A DNA stretch of 64,000 nucleotides, from positions 9,300,001 through 9,364,000 of the forward strand of contig NC_026657.2 in NCBI RefSeq assembly GCF_000004075.3, in the 5' to 3' direction. Shown here in pieces: positions 23,045 through 33,525 of the stretch. A program made the translations under genes and the position numbers. The notes beneath the pieces are model-generated. The model did not search any database and was not told the origin of the DNA. It was given only the letters and a program-made list of their open reading frames with translations. The stretch comes from Cucumis sativus. Its lineage: Eukaryota > Streptophyta > Magnoliopsida > Cucurbitales > Cucurbitaceae. Position 1 is the stretch's first letter. Each line of letters starts with the position of its first letter.

Positions 23045-26000
23045 TTAATCATCATCAGAATAGTTGAACTTTACCGAGTGAGATTGCAGATCAATCACAC
23101 CGCCTCGGTACGACCCACGCTTCTTCTTTGTCTTTTCATGCCGAAAGCCCCTAATACACGATAAATTTGAATCAAGAGCCTTTTTCTAAACCAGAAAATA
23201 TATCAAAATTCCATCTACACAACTCAGTGTCAGTTTTAGCAAGAAAGCAGCAGTAGAACTGAAACTACAACTAAAAGTAAAAGCTACATGATAACAGTTA
23301 AGTAGAAATGAAAGAAGAATAAAATGTATCACCTTCCTTTAACCTGCCCAAGAACCTCTTGAGCTTTTGCACCATACCCACTCTCGGCTCCACCCTGCTC
23401 AGTATGAAATGATAGATTACAAATAAGAAACAAAAGATCCTAGTGAAAACGGCAGCGGCAAAAAGTTAAATAATAAGCAGCAAATCACACCTTGGCCCAG
23501 TAAGAATTGTCTGCAAGTTTTTCATCAGCAAATGTCACGGCGTCTACTTTTACCCTCTGAAATGGATTGATGGTCTTTGGCTGCAATAATACAATACATC
23601 AGCTGTATGAAGTGTAGAATGAACATCTGAGTTAAGGGAAAGATTAAAATTTAAAACATTGATCCCACTACTCTATGTTCACTGGCCATTGCCTAGATTA
23701 GTGGATTTCCCTCGTAGCAACTATCCTTTTCAAATTAACATTTATGTTTTTCATTCTCCTGCCAGTACCACAACCAGCTTCAGATATGAAATTAAAAACC
23801 AATAATAATAGTACTAATAATAACATAAAAAAATAAAATTAATAGTAACAGAGCTGCTTAGTAGTGGGATATTTGGCATGCTCGTGGAGTTTTAGAAGTT
23901 AATAATGGATTTCACCATTATTAATGATGCTCTAGGGCTATTTGAAAACACTCATGTCGAGTGCTTTAAAATGTGTTTCTAAGTGCAATGACAATGCTAG
24001 TACTTAGAAAGCAATTTCAAATAAGCCCCAGGTAATCTCGTTAAACCAACAGAAGTCTAGTTTAATATTGAAAGGATTGAAGACAGAGCATCATTTTTTC
24101 TTATGCATATGGAACATTAAATTGTCTCAACATAGTTGTATTATCAAAAGATTTGCACAGGCTAAATTAACATACCTCGGTTGAACCATTTGAGTGTTTC
24201 TTAAAAGCTTTCTTTGTGGAAGTTTTCTCTGCCGTTTTTTCAACATATTCATTTGTCTGCGGAGAAACCTCATTGATAGTGCTCCTATTTCCAGCATCTA
24301 CATCGACCTTTGTAGATTGCACACTATCACTGCCTCCTTTTGAACATTCTAATTTTCTACGTTTGACATCTTCGGTTGCTTTCTCATTAACAGCAGGAAT
24401 GTCGTTATCTTCAGAAGCCAACCTTTTCCTTTTCTTAGAAATGTCATTCTGTTCCTCTTCGTTTAAAATATTGGTACCATCATTTAGCTGGTTTGAATTC
24501 TCATGGCTTGAATGTCGACCATCCTTTTTTTTCTTGGTTTTGGATTTGACAACCTTTTCTTCCAGAGAGGCAACATCACCATTCAATCCAATGGAATCTA
24601 CAGCTATATCATTGGAAATTGTAGCAACAGTCTCTAACTTCTCTTTGTTCTTCTTTTTCTTTTTATCCTTAGATTTCTTTCCTGCCTCATCGTGGACAGT
24701 AGTGTCATTGGAGTTCTTCAAACTCTCGACAGGTTCTGATTTCTCTTTTTCTGCAGCATCCACATGCGTTTCAGGAACTGCATTTTTTTTTATTTTCTTT
24801 TTATCCTTGGACTTTTTTGTAGGTTCCTCTTGTGCTTCAGGGACCCTACCATCAGCAACCTCTTTCACCGTTTCTTCATCTACGGATCAAATCCAACACA
24901 ATGGAAAATGTGTAATTAAAATCAATCATTTCATTTCGTATTAAAAAAAAAGCACTAATTACTTTATAAATGGAGACAATAAGAGAATACCTGGTTTATT
25001 TTCAGTTGTGATGGCTTGACTGCTGCATATTAGAATTTTAAGTTAGATAGTAGGATTTATTTCTAGATCTACTAAGATTGTGGCAAAAAAATCAATAGAA
25101 AATGAAAGAATGATGTAACATGTCAATGAAATGACGAAGTCTGGAGATTGCTGGGGTCACAAATACTATCACTTCCAACATAAATACAATGACTGAAGAA
25201 CATCTAGATGAAACACAAGAACCTTGATTTTAATGCTCAGCAGAACCGGCAATTTCATTGAAAATAAGTCACAGATGCATTGGCATACAAAAGCATGCTT
25301 TGGTTTGTATTTTATTCAAAACTGGATTGCTAAAAAGAACAAAAAGAAAACTTAATATTAAAAAAAAACTGAAATGTAAGAAGGCGATCAAACAATACAA
25401 ACTGTTTGCAATTTTTAAATTTGATCTCTTTAAACACCATTGTTCTTCGATCTCTAGACAACATTAAACAGACTATTCTGCACAAGCAGACACAAACTTC
25501 GCAATGTTTGTTTTAGCTCAACAGACCATAATCAAAAGAAATATCTGGTCCTACCATTTTTTTAAATGCTTGTGGCACATTTCTTCGAGACTGAGCAATA
25601 AATCCTTTGAAGAACCCTTCTGCACCAATAGCAACAGAAACATAAACTGTTTCAATATAGAAACTCGCAGCCAAAATTAATCAAGGGCTAAAGACCACCA
25701 CATATCACCATTTAATTGACTGCAACAAATAGAATGTCTGGGAGTACAAAATTTAGCAGTACTTAAGATAAAAGAGGGATGCTATTATAAATAACTACTA
25801 ACTAGTAAACTTGTTCAATAAAAATACGAAGGTAGGATTAAACAAGAACGTCAGTTGGCAAGTAAGTTGGCATAAAGCCCGAACATTTTGGAATGAGAAG
25901 CTCCATGAATAGGAAGCAGCCCCAATTAGCTAAGTGATTCATCTAGCAATAGACTAAATTGCAAAGCATAATAGTGGGCAACCACAAAATTAATCATTAC

Positions 26001-26220
26001 AACGAAAAAGTCTTATTTAGGAAGGGGAAAAAAAAGGACTAAAGTCGGGAGGCACCTCAATCTGGGCTTCGGAACGAAACTTTTTGAGGGTTTTGGAGAA
26101 ACCATTGCGCTCCAAAAAGAAGGCTACAGCGTGAAGAAGAAGAGTCCTGTGCTGGGGGTGTAAAGATAGGGTTTCATCGGCAGAATTGGGAGCTTGGGTG
26201 TGGTTGTTGCTTTGCTTCAT
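23045..26220 (-). CDS. LisH-domain protein with SRP40/Nopp140-type C-terminus
   Basis: This is probably a nucleolar phosphoprotein. The coding exons (minus) are 26056-26220, 25555-25619, 24991-25022, 24176-24879, 23491-23580, 23333-23394 and 23045-23150, giving 407 residues. A LisH dimerisation motif lies near the N-terminus (TLLLHAVAFFLERNGFSKTL). The middle, coded by exon 4, is low-complexity, rich in Lys, Ser and acidic residues, with repeated KKSKDKKKxKK-like blocks. The C-terminus is the SRP40 domain (NPFQRV, then DNSYWAKGGAESGYGAKAQE and GFRHEKTKKKRGSYRGG). Nopp140/Srp40 proteins help small nucleolar RNPs and ribosome production; the exact role of the LisH version is not something I can state. 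An in-frame ATG at 26277 would add 19 residues (MLEEQGCFKPRQVLLSHHT), so the start is uncertain. Exon 3 has a tandem NAGNAG acceptor. Confidence 0.9.
23933..24030. mobile_element. Short MITE in an intron of the LisH/SRP40 gene
   Basis: The 98-bp stretch has imperfect terminal inverted repeats: the left end reads TAGGGCTATTTGAAA and the reverse complement of the right end reads TGGGGCTTATTTGAAA. The inside includes AGTGCTTTAAAATGTGTTTC, recalling the widespread plant MITE type whose ends read GGGxCTGTTTGG and whose body has AGTGCTTAAAA. It lies in the intron between exons 4 and 5. No clear target duplication was seen. Confidence 0.5.
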
Positions 26221-26422
26221 AGTGTGGTGTGAGAGAAGAACTTGGCGAGGTTTAAAACATCCTTGTTCTTCGAGCATCCTTCCAATGAGTATAAATGTTT
26301 GGACTTTGAAGAGAAGCTGAAGAGTGGATGATGAGCAGAAGAAGACTCGGGAATCGGAGAGAAGATTGAAGAGATGCTATGGCTGCAGAAAAAGGCGGGA
26401 CCGGAGGGAGCTGAAGTAGAAC

Positions 26423-26430
26423 TAGGGTTT
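26423..26430 (-). promoter_or_regulatory. Telo-box-like motif upstream of the LisH/SRP40 gene
   Basis: AAACCCTA on the minus strand, about 200 bp before the start codon and near the likely transcript start. It fits a gene for ribosome production, in line with the SRP40 domain. Confidence 0.5.
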
Positions 26431-27640
26431 TTGTTTCCCTCTCTTATGTTTATAAAGTAGGTAAGTGTTAAAACCTTTCTATTTTTCAAAGAGTATGTGA
26501 GTTGATTATTACGATGGCTAATTCTTCCGCTTAGTTTAAGCACACATCAATCATCTACATTGTTCATCATTTTTTACCACTGCACCAATTCATTGAAGTT
26601 TGCAATGTAACAATTATGTTATCATATTGTTTTTGTGTTTTATCTAGATATAAAACCCTCAAACCTAAAACAAATAAGAAAATACATAAAACGAAATCAA
26701 ATAGGGTTCGAAAAACAATTCTACACTTTGCATTAATGTTAGTTGGTGTTGGGAGTGTGATATGACAACTCCTAGTAGTTTGAAATTACTTCTATACTAC
26801 GTGATGACTAAATAAATAATAGATAATGAAGTATATCTTGGTTCATGACTTTTATTTGATTAATTGTTAAAACATTTTAATTATAAATTTTTATTGTCTT
26901 TTATATTAACACATTGTCGACTTTTATATTTTAAAGTTTGTTTTATTTTATTAAAAGTATGGAAACTAAAATTGGTCAAAACTGAAAGTGAAGAAACCAA
27001 CATTATAAACTAAATGTCTTTAACTTTTATTATAATTTTTTTTCTAATATACTACTTTGTTTGAATCAACTTCATAACTTATAGTTAAATAACTCAACTC
27101 CAACTACTTTGCTGTTTATTATTAAAGTTTGCAAATTACAATAAACATCATCCTTCCTCTATTTTCTCACCTCCTCTCAAAGGCTTTCATAAACATCACT
27201 AGTTGGTCATCGTTGTCGAATACTCTAGTGACAATGATCATTAATGACTTACTCTAATTGTGACATTTTGACGAACAAATTGTGCAATAACTGCATTGGG
27301 TAAATACAACATTCAAGTGTCAAGTATAGAGACCACCTCCAATGACAAGCTCTAGCAACTACCTTCAACATTTAAGTTAGGCAATCGCCATCATCGTCAA
27401 TCTTGAACAATTAACTCTAGTCATGTACACGAGTGAGTCTCAAAACTCTCGAATCAAGTAATCAAGTAATTGTTTGTAATGTTTTTCGTAATATAAGAAA
27501 AACACTTAAAACCCAAAAACTAAGACAAGAGTGAGAGTTATTAATCTAAATGGAGGGCAAAATAGATATTTCATATGCTTAAAAGGTATAAAAAAGAAAT
27601 GTTTAAAAAAAAGAGGTCTATGATTACATAGAAGTTATTG
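26431..27640. other. Divergent intergenic region between the LisH/SRP40 and USE1 genes
   Basis: The two genes point away from each other. The right part (27080-27440) is less AT-rich and reads like a decayed repeat, but I could not assign a family. No gene was found. Confidence 0.55.
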
Positions 27641-29253
27641 AAATTTGGATCAGTTTGGGCAATTTTCCGATATCCTCCTCTCTCACTCGCTCATCGAGCC
27701 GCTCCATTTTTCTTCTTTCTACTTTCTCCTCCAACGACGCAGCTACTACCCGCGTGTCCTGAAAGTTGCTGTGGCCACGTTCCCGATCACGAGCACGCCA
27801 CTTGCTCCGACGAACGGCGCTCAACAATTCTCCCTCTCCGGCGACCTGCTTCAACAGCAGCTGCAGGCATTTTAATCTATAATGCCGCCGCAGCGGCGAC
27901 ATTTTGATTAAGATTACTCACAACCCTCTGGAAGGAATCCAGATCAAAATATCCACACCTCGTTAAGGTCAGATCTTATTTTGACTTGATCGGATTTGAT
28001 TTAATCAAAGTGGTTGAAGGATGGTTCTTATTTATCTATTTTCAATTATGTTTGTTGCGGTTATTTTTCCTTTTTTTTTTTTTTCTAAAGGAAGTTTATG
28101 TTCTAACATAGATCAACATCACAGACTTGCATATTTAATTATGGTGGGATTCTTATTTTGTTTTTTGGTTTTAAATAACGACGCCAATTTTTCTTTAAAG
28201 GCTTTGAGTTGCTATTGATTGGCATTGTTTAGGGCAATTGAAAAATCAAGGGCTAAAACGATCTCTTTTGGAAAACAGGCTCGAATTGGAAGATACGAAA
28301 CTGTCTTTAATTATTTAAACTTGAGTGTGGATCAAAAACACATTTACAATAGTCGTTAAAGATTAGAGAAAGCTTGGATTTTAGGAATTAAAGATTTCAA
28401 ACCATTATTTGGTCACTTTGGTAGGATTGCAAGCTTCAAGAGGACTTGACAGATGAAATGGTTGGTTTAGCAAAGCAGTCGAAGAGAGCAGTCTGATAAC
28501 GAGCCAATCCTTAGAGAGCATTGAGAAAGTATATTTTCTCTACTAATCGTTCATTGCTGACGTAGTAGATATAGAAATTTTATACCTTTGGTTTCTTCAA
28601 AATATAAACAAACGCTATAGAAATTAAAATAGGAAAGTCTTCGATTCGTCCCATATTCAAAGCATAGTTTGAGCAATTCTGTTTTTCAGTGAGTTAGCTG
28701 CTATATATATATATATACTCCCGTAATTGCCTACTTCAACTTTTGGGAAATTGACATTTCATCAGTAGATCAGAACTTGAAGAATACAAATGGTAGTTTT
28801 CTTGAGGAATTCTGCTTTTTAGGGAGTTAACTGCTCTGTATGTATATATGGCCTCTTATTTGTACTCGTACTGCCAATGCCTAGGGACCATGTATTAAAG
28901 GCTTAAGGCGAGCTTAGACATTTTGTCATGGAGAGGCAGTATGAGAAGTAAGCCTCATTTTTAATTAGAAATGTACATTTAGATCATAAAACGTAAAACC
29001 TATACTAAAAGATGATATAATATAAAAAAATTCATTGAAATTATGAGTATTCATAGGTTGCGGTTCTGTAGACTTTTGAATCCTCTGCTTAACTATACTG
29101 CTAATTTAGAGAGTCATGTTCTAATTGCAATTCTTGACCGTGTTTTGATAGTAATACTATATAACCAACTTTTTTGTCCAAATGCGTTGCTTGTTTTATT
29201 ATTTTTCCTTACTCAATGTGGTTGCTGAATAAACGACAATCTTGATTCTGTAG
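27641..29253 (+). other. Inferred 5' UTR exon and leader intron of USE1
   Basis: A GC-richer stretch at about 27650-27967 ends at AAG|GTCAGA and has features of a plant 5' leader. A good acceptor (TTCTGTAG) at 29246-29253 lies 18 bp before the USE1 ATG. I infer a leader exon and a leader intron of about 1.3 kb. Short frames within the leader (for example 27645-27875) are not convincing proteins. The intron holds the duplicated USE1 exon listed separately. Confidence 0.5.
28399..28820 (+). pseudogene. Duplicated, broken copy of USE1 exon 6 and its intron
   Basis: This stretch repeats the part of USE1 at about 31251-31850: the end of intron 5, exon 6 and part of intron 6. The exon copy (28431-28528) keeps AAGCTTCAAGAGGA and GATGAAATGGTTGG. 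It has lost one base in the run that encodes AKQLKESS, which shifts the frame into a TGA. The acceptor is also altered by a small insertion between GTAG and AAGCTT. Similarity continues into the intron, for example TTCAGTGAGTTAGCT and GACATTTCATCAGTAGAT compared with GACCTTTCATCAGAAGAT. It lies in the inferred leader intron of the same gene. No other exon of USE1 is repeated there, so this is a local partial duplication and not a processed pseudogene. Confidence 0.85.
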
Positions 29254-29271
29254 GATTTTCCTCTTTTCTAA

Positions 29272-32200
29272 ATGGGTTTAAGTAAAACTGAAATCAACTT
29301 GAAGCGGCTCCTGGCAACTGCCCCTCATCAGAAGGATCAGGCTAAACTTATACATGTATGTCCAGATAATTGAGTAAAGTTTCTAATTTGTTTAACTTTC
29401 AGTCATTTATAAGTGATACGAAGGTTATTATTCATTTTGGCTCAACTATTTTTAGTATTACATGAATTATTTTTCATAAGTATTCTACTATTATAGCCGT
29501 TAGTTTATGGATTTGGTCTTTTAGAAGTTTTTGGTGCCCTTCTTGCAGTATGTGACTACTCTAAGAGAACAGCTGGAGCAACTTGCTGAAGAGAAAACAC
29601 CTGAAGGCTTATCAAGGTTGGTACGCTTCATCCCTCACTTTCCCATTGCCTCTAGTGTCAGTCCGCCATGGAAATACCTTGGACAACTTTTCATACTTTT
29701 GTACTCTCAGTTTTGCATGAGGTTTGTTTGATTCAACCTCATTGGACATAAACTGTTCTAGAAGCCCGTTTTCGTAAATTTAATTTTTGAGATTTTCTGA
29801 CCTGGTCCTCCATAATACGAGCTGTTAGGTTTTTTGTGCAGAGTTTCAAAGGCTTTGCTTGGCGATTATTCAGAGAAGATAGAGGCCATTGCTTCAAAAT
29901 TAGTTGTTCCATTGGTACGTTTGCATGGGTTTGGTTGTTTTAAAGTTGTTCTCTTTTGAGTTGTAAGATTATGGAACTTCTACACATCATAATTATCTAT
30001 TTGAATCGGTTATTGTATATACTTTTCTTGGGTGAAAGTTTTTTCCTCTCTCCCTATTTCCTTGGAAAAAGGCCAAAAGGTGCCCTCCATTCTAGAATAC
30101 TTGTTTACAACCTAATGTATAGTATGTCTGACGTTTCAATAGTCTGGTGTTTACGTAACAATATTACTCATCTAGATTCATCTTTTGCTTAAACTTTTTG
30201 TAAATGCTCACTTTATCTTTGATGGTTTGTGTTGGTTGTGAGTTGTCACATATTTTCTTACAAATCAAATGTAGATGCTAACATCCCAGGAGCTTCATTT
30301 ATTGTGATTGCATCTGGTGCAGTTTTGTCTCTTTTACTTAACTTTTTGATCAACTTGCAGCCTGACGTGGAGGAGTCTTCTGAGCCCTCTACAAGTACTT
30401 CTGTTCGAGAAATTTCGTCTATAGCTGAAGAAGATTTAAACACCCCCAGTTCACCTACGGGACTAAGGAGGAGATTTCCGTGAGTGGTTTTTGCAAGGAC
30501 TTATGCCACCGAATCATTTTTGAAGTTCTTTATTAAACCAAAACTATTATATTACTGGGCAGGGCATCCTCTATTGTGGAAGATAGATCTCATGGCACCA
30601 TCAAACAAGACTCCTCAGCACCTGTCAAGTTGGATGCTGCAGCAATAAACCACATTGAGAAACACAGGTATGAACCCCGGTAGTTTTAAGTATATTTGAT
30701 GAATCTTGCACTTTTTTCTCATAGCTTTTGCAATGTTTTATGGTGAATTTTACGTAAGGGCTTTTATTAAATAAAGATAATAGATTCTATCTAAATAATG
30801 AAGTACCTTTTTCTCATTGTTACCAGACGTCTGTTGGAAAATATATGAGCTATTTAAAGCTACTTCTTAGTCTTCTACCTTTCTTTTTCTTCTCTTATTC
30901 TCTTTTTTTTTTTTTTTCCTTTTTGGTGGGTGGGGGAGGTAAGGGGTGATTGATTTCATTGGAAAAAAACAGATTACACAGCAAGTTCAGATAAGAAACC
31001 AATCAAGGGAAAAACCATTGTGTAAGGTTATACTAAGATAAACTTTTTGTAAGGGAGATTTGAAGTACTGATGAAATATTGGCGATTTTCAATAGCACTT
31101 AGATGAATTGAAAAATCAAGACTAGATAATGGAGGCTCTAGAATTAATAGGAGAAAAAAAAGGTAAAAACATTGACAACGGCCGAATGATTCCTCATTCG
31201 ATTTAATTAGTTTGTTGCCATTGCTTTCTTTTTTCTTATTGTCTATCATTAAACCATGATTTACACTTTCGTAGGAAGCTTCAAGAGGATTTGACTGATG
31301 AAATGGTTGGGTTAGCGAAGCAATTGAAAGAGAGCAGTCTGATAATGAGCAAATCTTTGGAGAACACTGAAAAGGTATATATTCCCTACTAACCTTTTTT
31401 GTTGACGTGGTAAAAAGTAGAGAATTTTTGCCTCTTGGTTTATTTAAAATATACACAAACCTATAAACATCAAAATAAAAAATCTTCACTTCCCATACCC
31501 AAAGCATACTTGGAGGAATTCTCGCATTCAGTGAGTTAGCTCTTAGCTGTTTTATATGTATTTCATAGAGTTGAAGGTTTTCTGTTTCCGGGACATGCAC
31601 TTAGAGGGCTGTGTTCCTTAAAGTTGAAATATGTATTTAATATAGAGATCACTCAGCAAAGTGTACTAGAACTCAATGAAGGGTCAAACGTTGGCGAATT
31701 GTGTAACACTTTTTGGGATAAATTTCGTAGTTAGAGGTTTTCTTCCAAAATCATGCTTGCTACAATCTCGCCTACTTCAATTTTTGGTAAACAGACCTTT
31801 CATCAGAAGATTAAAAGCTGAAGAATACAGATGGAAAGTCTTCTCTTTTCATAATTGGTCCAAACTTGCTAAAGTTTTGTGAAACTGTGAGGGCTTTATT
31901 ATGGTATATCTAGCTTGGAAGTAAATAGAGAGTCTTCGAAGATACGTTCTTCCCCTAGAAATGTACAGTTAACTTGCTTATGATTTCATAAGAAATTTCT
32001 TTTGTGACTATTGTGAACTACTAAAAAGCTTTCTTATAGTTGTTTTAGGAGAGAGTTCTCTCTACCCCTACCCCAGCCCCTATGTTGCTCTTTCTCTTTG
32101 TTTAATCATATATAATTTCATATCTAAAAAGAAAAACAATTCTTTTGCTTCTTTGTCGTGATTGAACCTTGATATAAATTTAGAACCTGTAGGCGTTAGG

Positions 32201-32838
32201 TAGTAAATGTGAGAGATGTGGTCTTCTAGGTGCCTTCACTCTTATCATTTTTAGGGGGACGGGATCAAACCTCCAGCCTCTAGGTAGAAGGTCATGTCAA
32301 TTACTATTGAACTAAACTCACTTTAACTCTGTTTTGCCTTTATTCAGGTGCTTTGAGTGATAATTTTATTCTTGTCCAAAAAAGTAGTAGTTACTTGGAA
32401 AAATAGAAATAGCGAGCTTGGGTCATGTTGAAAGCTCAAGCGTAGTTGAGATTTACATTCTCGTAATTTTTTCCTTTGAATTAGGCTTGTGTTGCCTATA
32501 AATATTTTTCCTTTATACCTTTTATTATCATCAGAAAATAATAAGAAGGATCTCCCTGTACTAGGGTTTCACGTAGACCTTGTGTTCTTTCTTCGTCTCT
32601 ATTTTTCAAAACAATTTTAGTTCGTAATAGTAACTGTGAGACTGACATTGGCTTCAAACAGATACTGGATTCCACGGAGAAGGCCGTTGAGGATAGCTTG
32701 GCAACCACTGGTCGTGTCAACAAACGTGCTGTCCAGATTTACTCAGAGAGCTCAAAAACTTCATGCTTCACTTGGCTGGCGATCTTCGTAATGACATGTG
32801 TTTTCGTAATGGTTGTGCTTCTCATTCGAGTTACTTAA
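29272..32838 (+). CDS. USE1: USE1-type SNARE (vesicle transport protein USE1)
   Basis: This is a tail-anchored SNARE of the Use1 family, which works at the ER in fusion of Golgi-to-ER vesicles together with Sec20-type and syntaxin-18-type SNAREs. The coding exons are 29272-29355, 29549-29616, 29842-29914, 30361-30479, 30563-30667, 31275-31374 and 32662-32838, joining in phase to 241 residues. The N-terminal helical part ([20 protein letters not shown], then [15 protein letters not shown]) is followed by a Ser/Glu-rich linker. The SNARE helix is coded by exons 6-7 ([20 protein letters not shown], then [20 protein letters not shown]). A single membrane anchor ([20 protein letters not shown]) ends the protein. 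Exon 6 is duplicated upstream as a broken copy. The 3' end faces that of SLU7, about 690 bp away. Confidence 0.95.
32210..32330 (-). mobile_element. tRNA-derived SINE-like fragment in USE1 intron 6
   Basis: On the minus strand this stretch has an A-box-like sequence (TAGTTCAATAGTAATTG, within 32301-32319). A B-box-like GGTTTGATCCC follows at 32261-32271, compared with the consensus GGTTCGANTCC. The spacing of about 40 bp is right for an RNA polymerase III promoter. The text between them (CTTCTACCTAGAGGCTGGAG) resembles widespread short repeats of dicot genomes. It does not fold into a tRNA, so a SINE head is the best reading. Family and full limits are unknown. Confidence 0.45.
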
Positions 32839-33525
32839 AATACTAGAAACTAATATTCGGATTCCTAGTAAATGTTCAAGCATTTTTGAACTTGTATACA
32901 CACACTTCTCCGGTAAAAAAAGAAAAAAAAAACCAGAAGATCACTCGTTGAACATGATTACCATTTGTAATTTTAACTCATCGATGAAATTTTTGTTTAC
33001 TATCAAACAAAAGATATCGAAGCCAGAAGAATTCGTGGTGAAAATTTTTGTCGAGTTCTTTTCTTTTAAATTATGTCACCACCAAATTAACAATGTTTTG
33101 CTTTTGAGCAAATTGTTCCAAAGCTTGGAGATTGGTATATTTAAAATGTAATTGCAATTTTAGAAATAGCTTCTGACGGTGTACAATTTATCTATTCTAC
33201 GGACAATTAGTCTTGTTCATCGGATTGTAAGTACAATTTATGTATTTTTAGTTAAAAGTGACCACAATAGATTAAATACAGTCCATGACAAAATTCATCG
33301 GATTGTTAATACTAACAAAGTTAAAATTCCCCATCTTGTAAGAAAAGAACCGATCCACAAGTTTTATAATACACCATTCGAATTCAACTGAGTAGTTGTA
33401 CAAACTCATACCTTCATAATTACACTTTTTGAAATGAGGTACAAAACGCTCAGATGACTCGTTACCTTTCATGTTAAAAGGAAACAATTTGCTGACTAAT
33501 ATTTACAATACACGTATGTCCTAAT
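32839..33525. other. Short convergent intergenic region between USE1 and SLU7
   Basis: It holds the two 3' untranslated regions. Two short near-repeats (TTCATCGGATTGT at 33218-33230 and 33295-33307) were noticed. Small open frames on both strands are low-complexity and unsupported. Confidence 0.6.

Noticed and set aside
24216-24944. Plus-strand open frame of 242 codons opposite the LisH/SRP40 gene
   Set aside because: It is the antisense shadow of the Lys/Ser-rich exon 4; its Phe/Ser-rich text is what such repeats give in reverse.
31028-31600. Minus-strand open frame of 190 codons in USE1
   Set aside because: It overlaps USE1 exon 6 and flanking introns on the opposite strand and has no recognisable domain.
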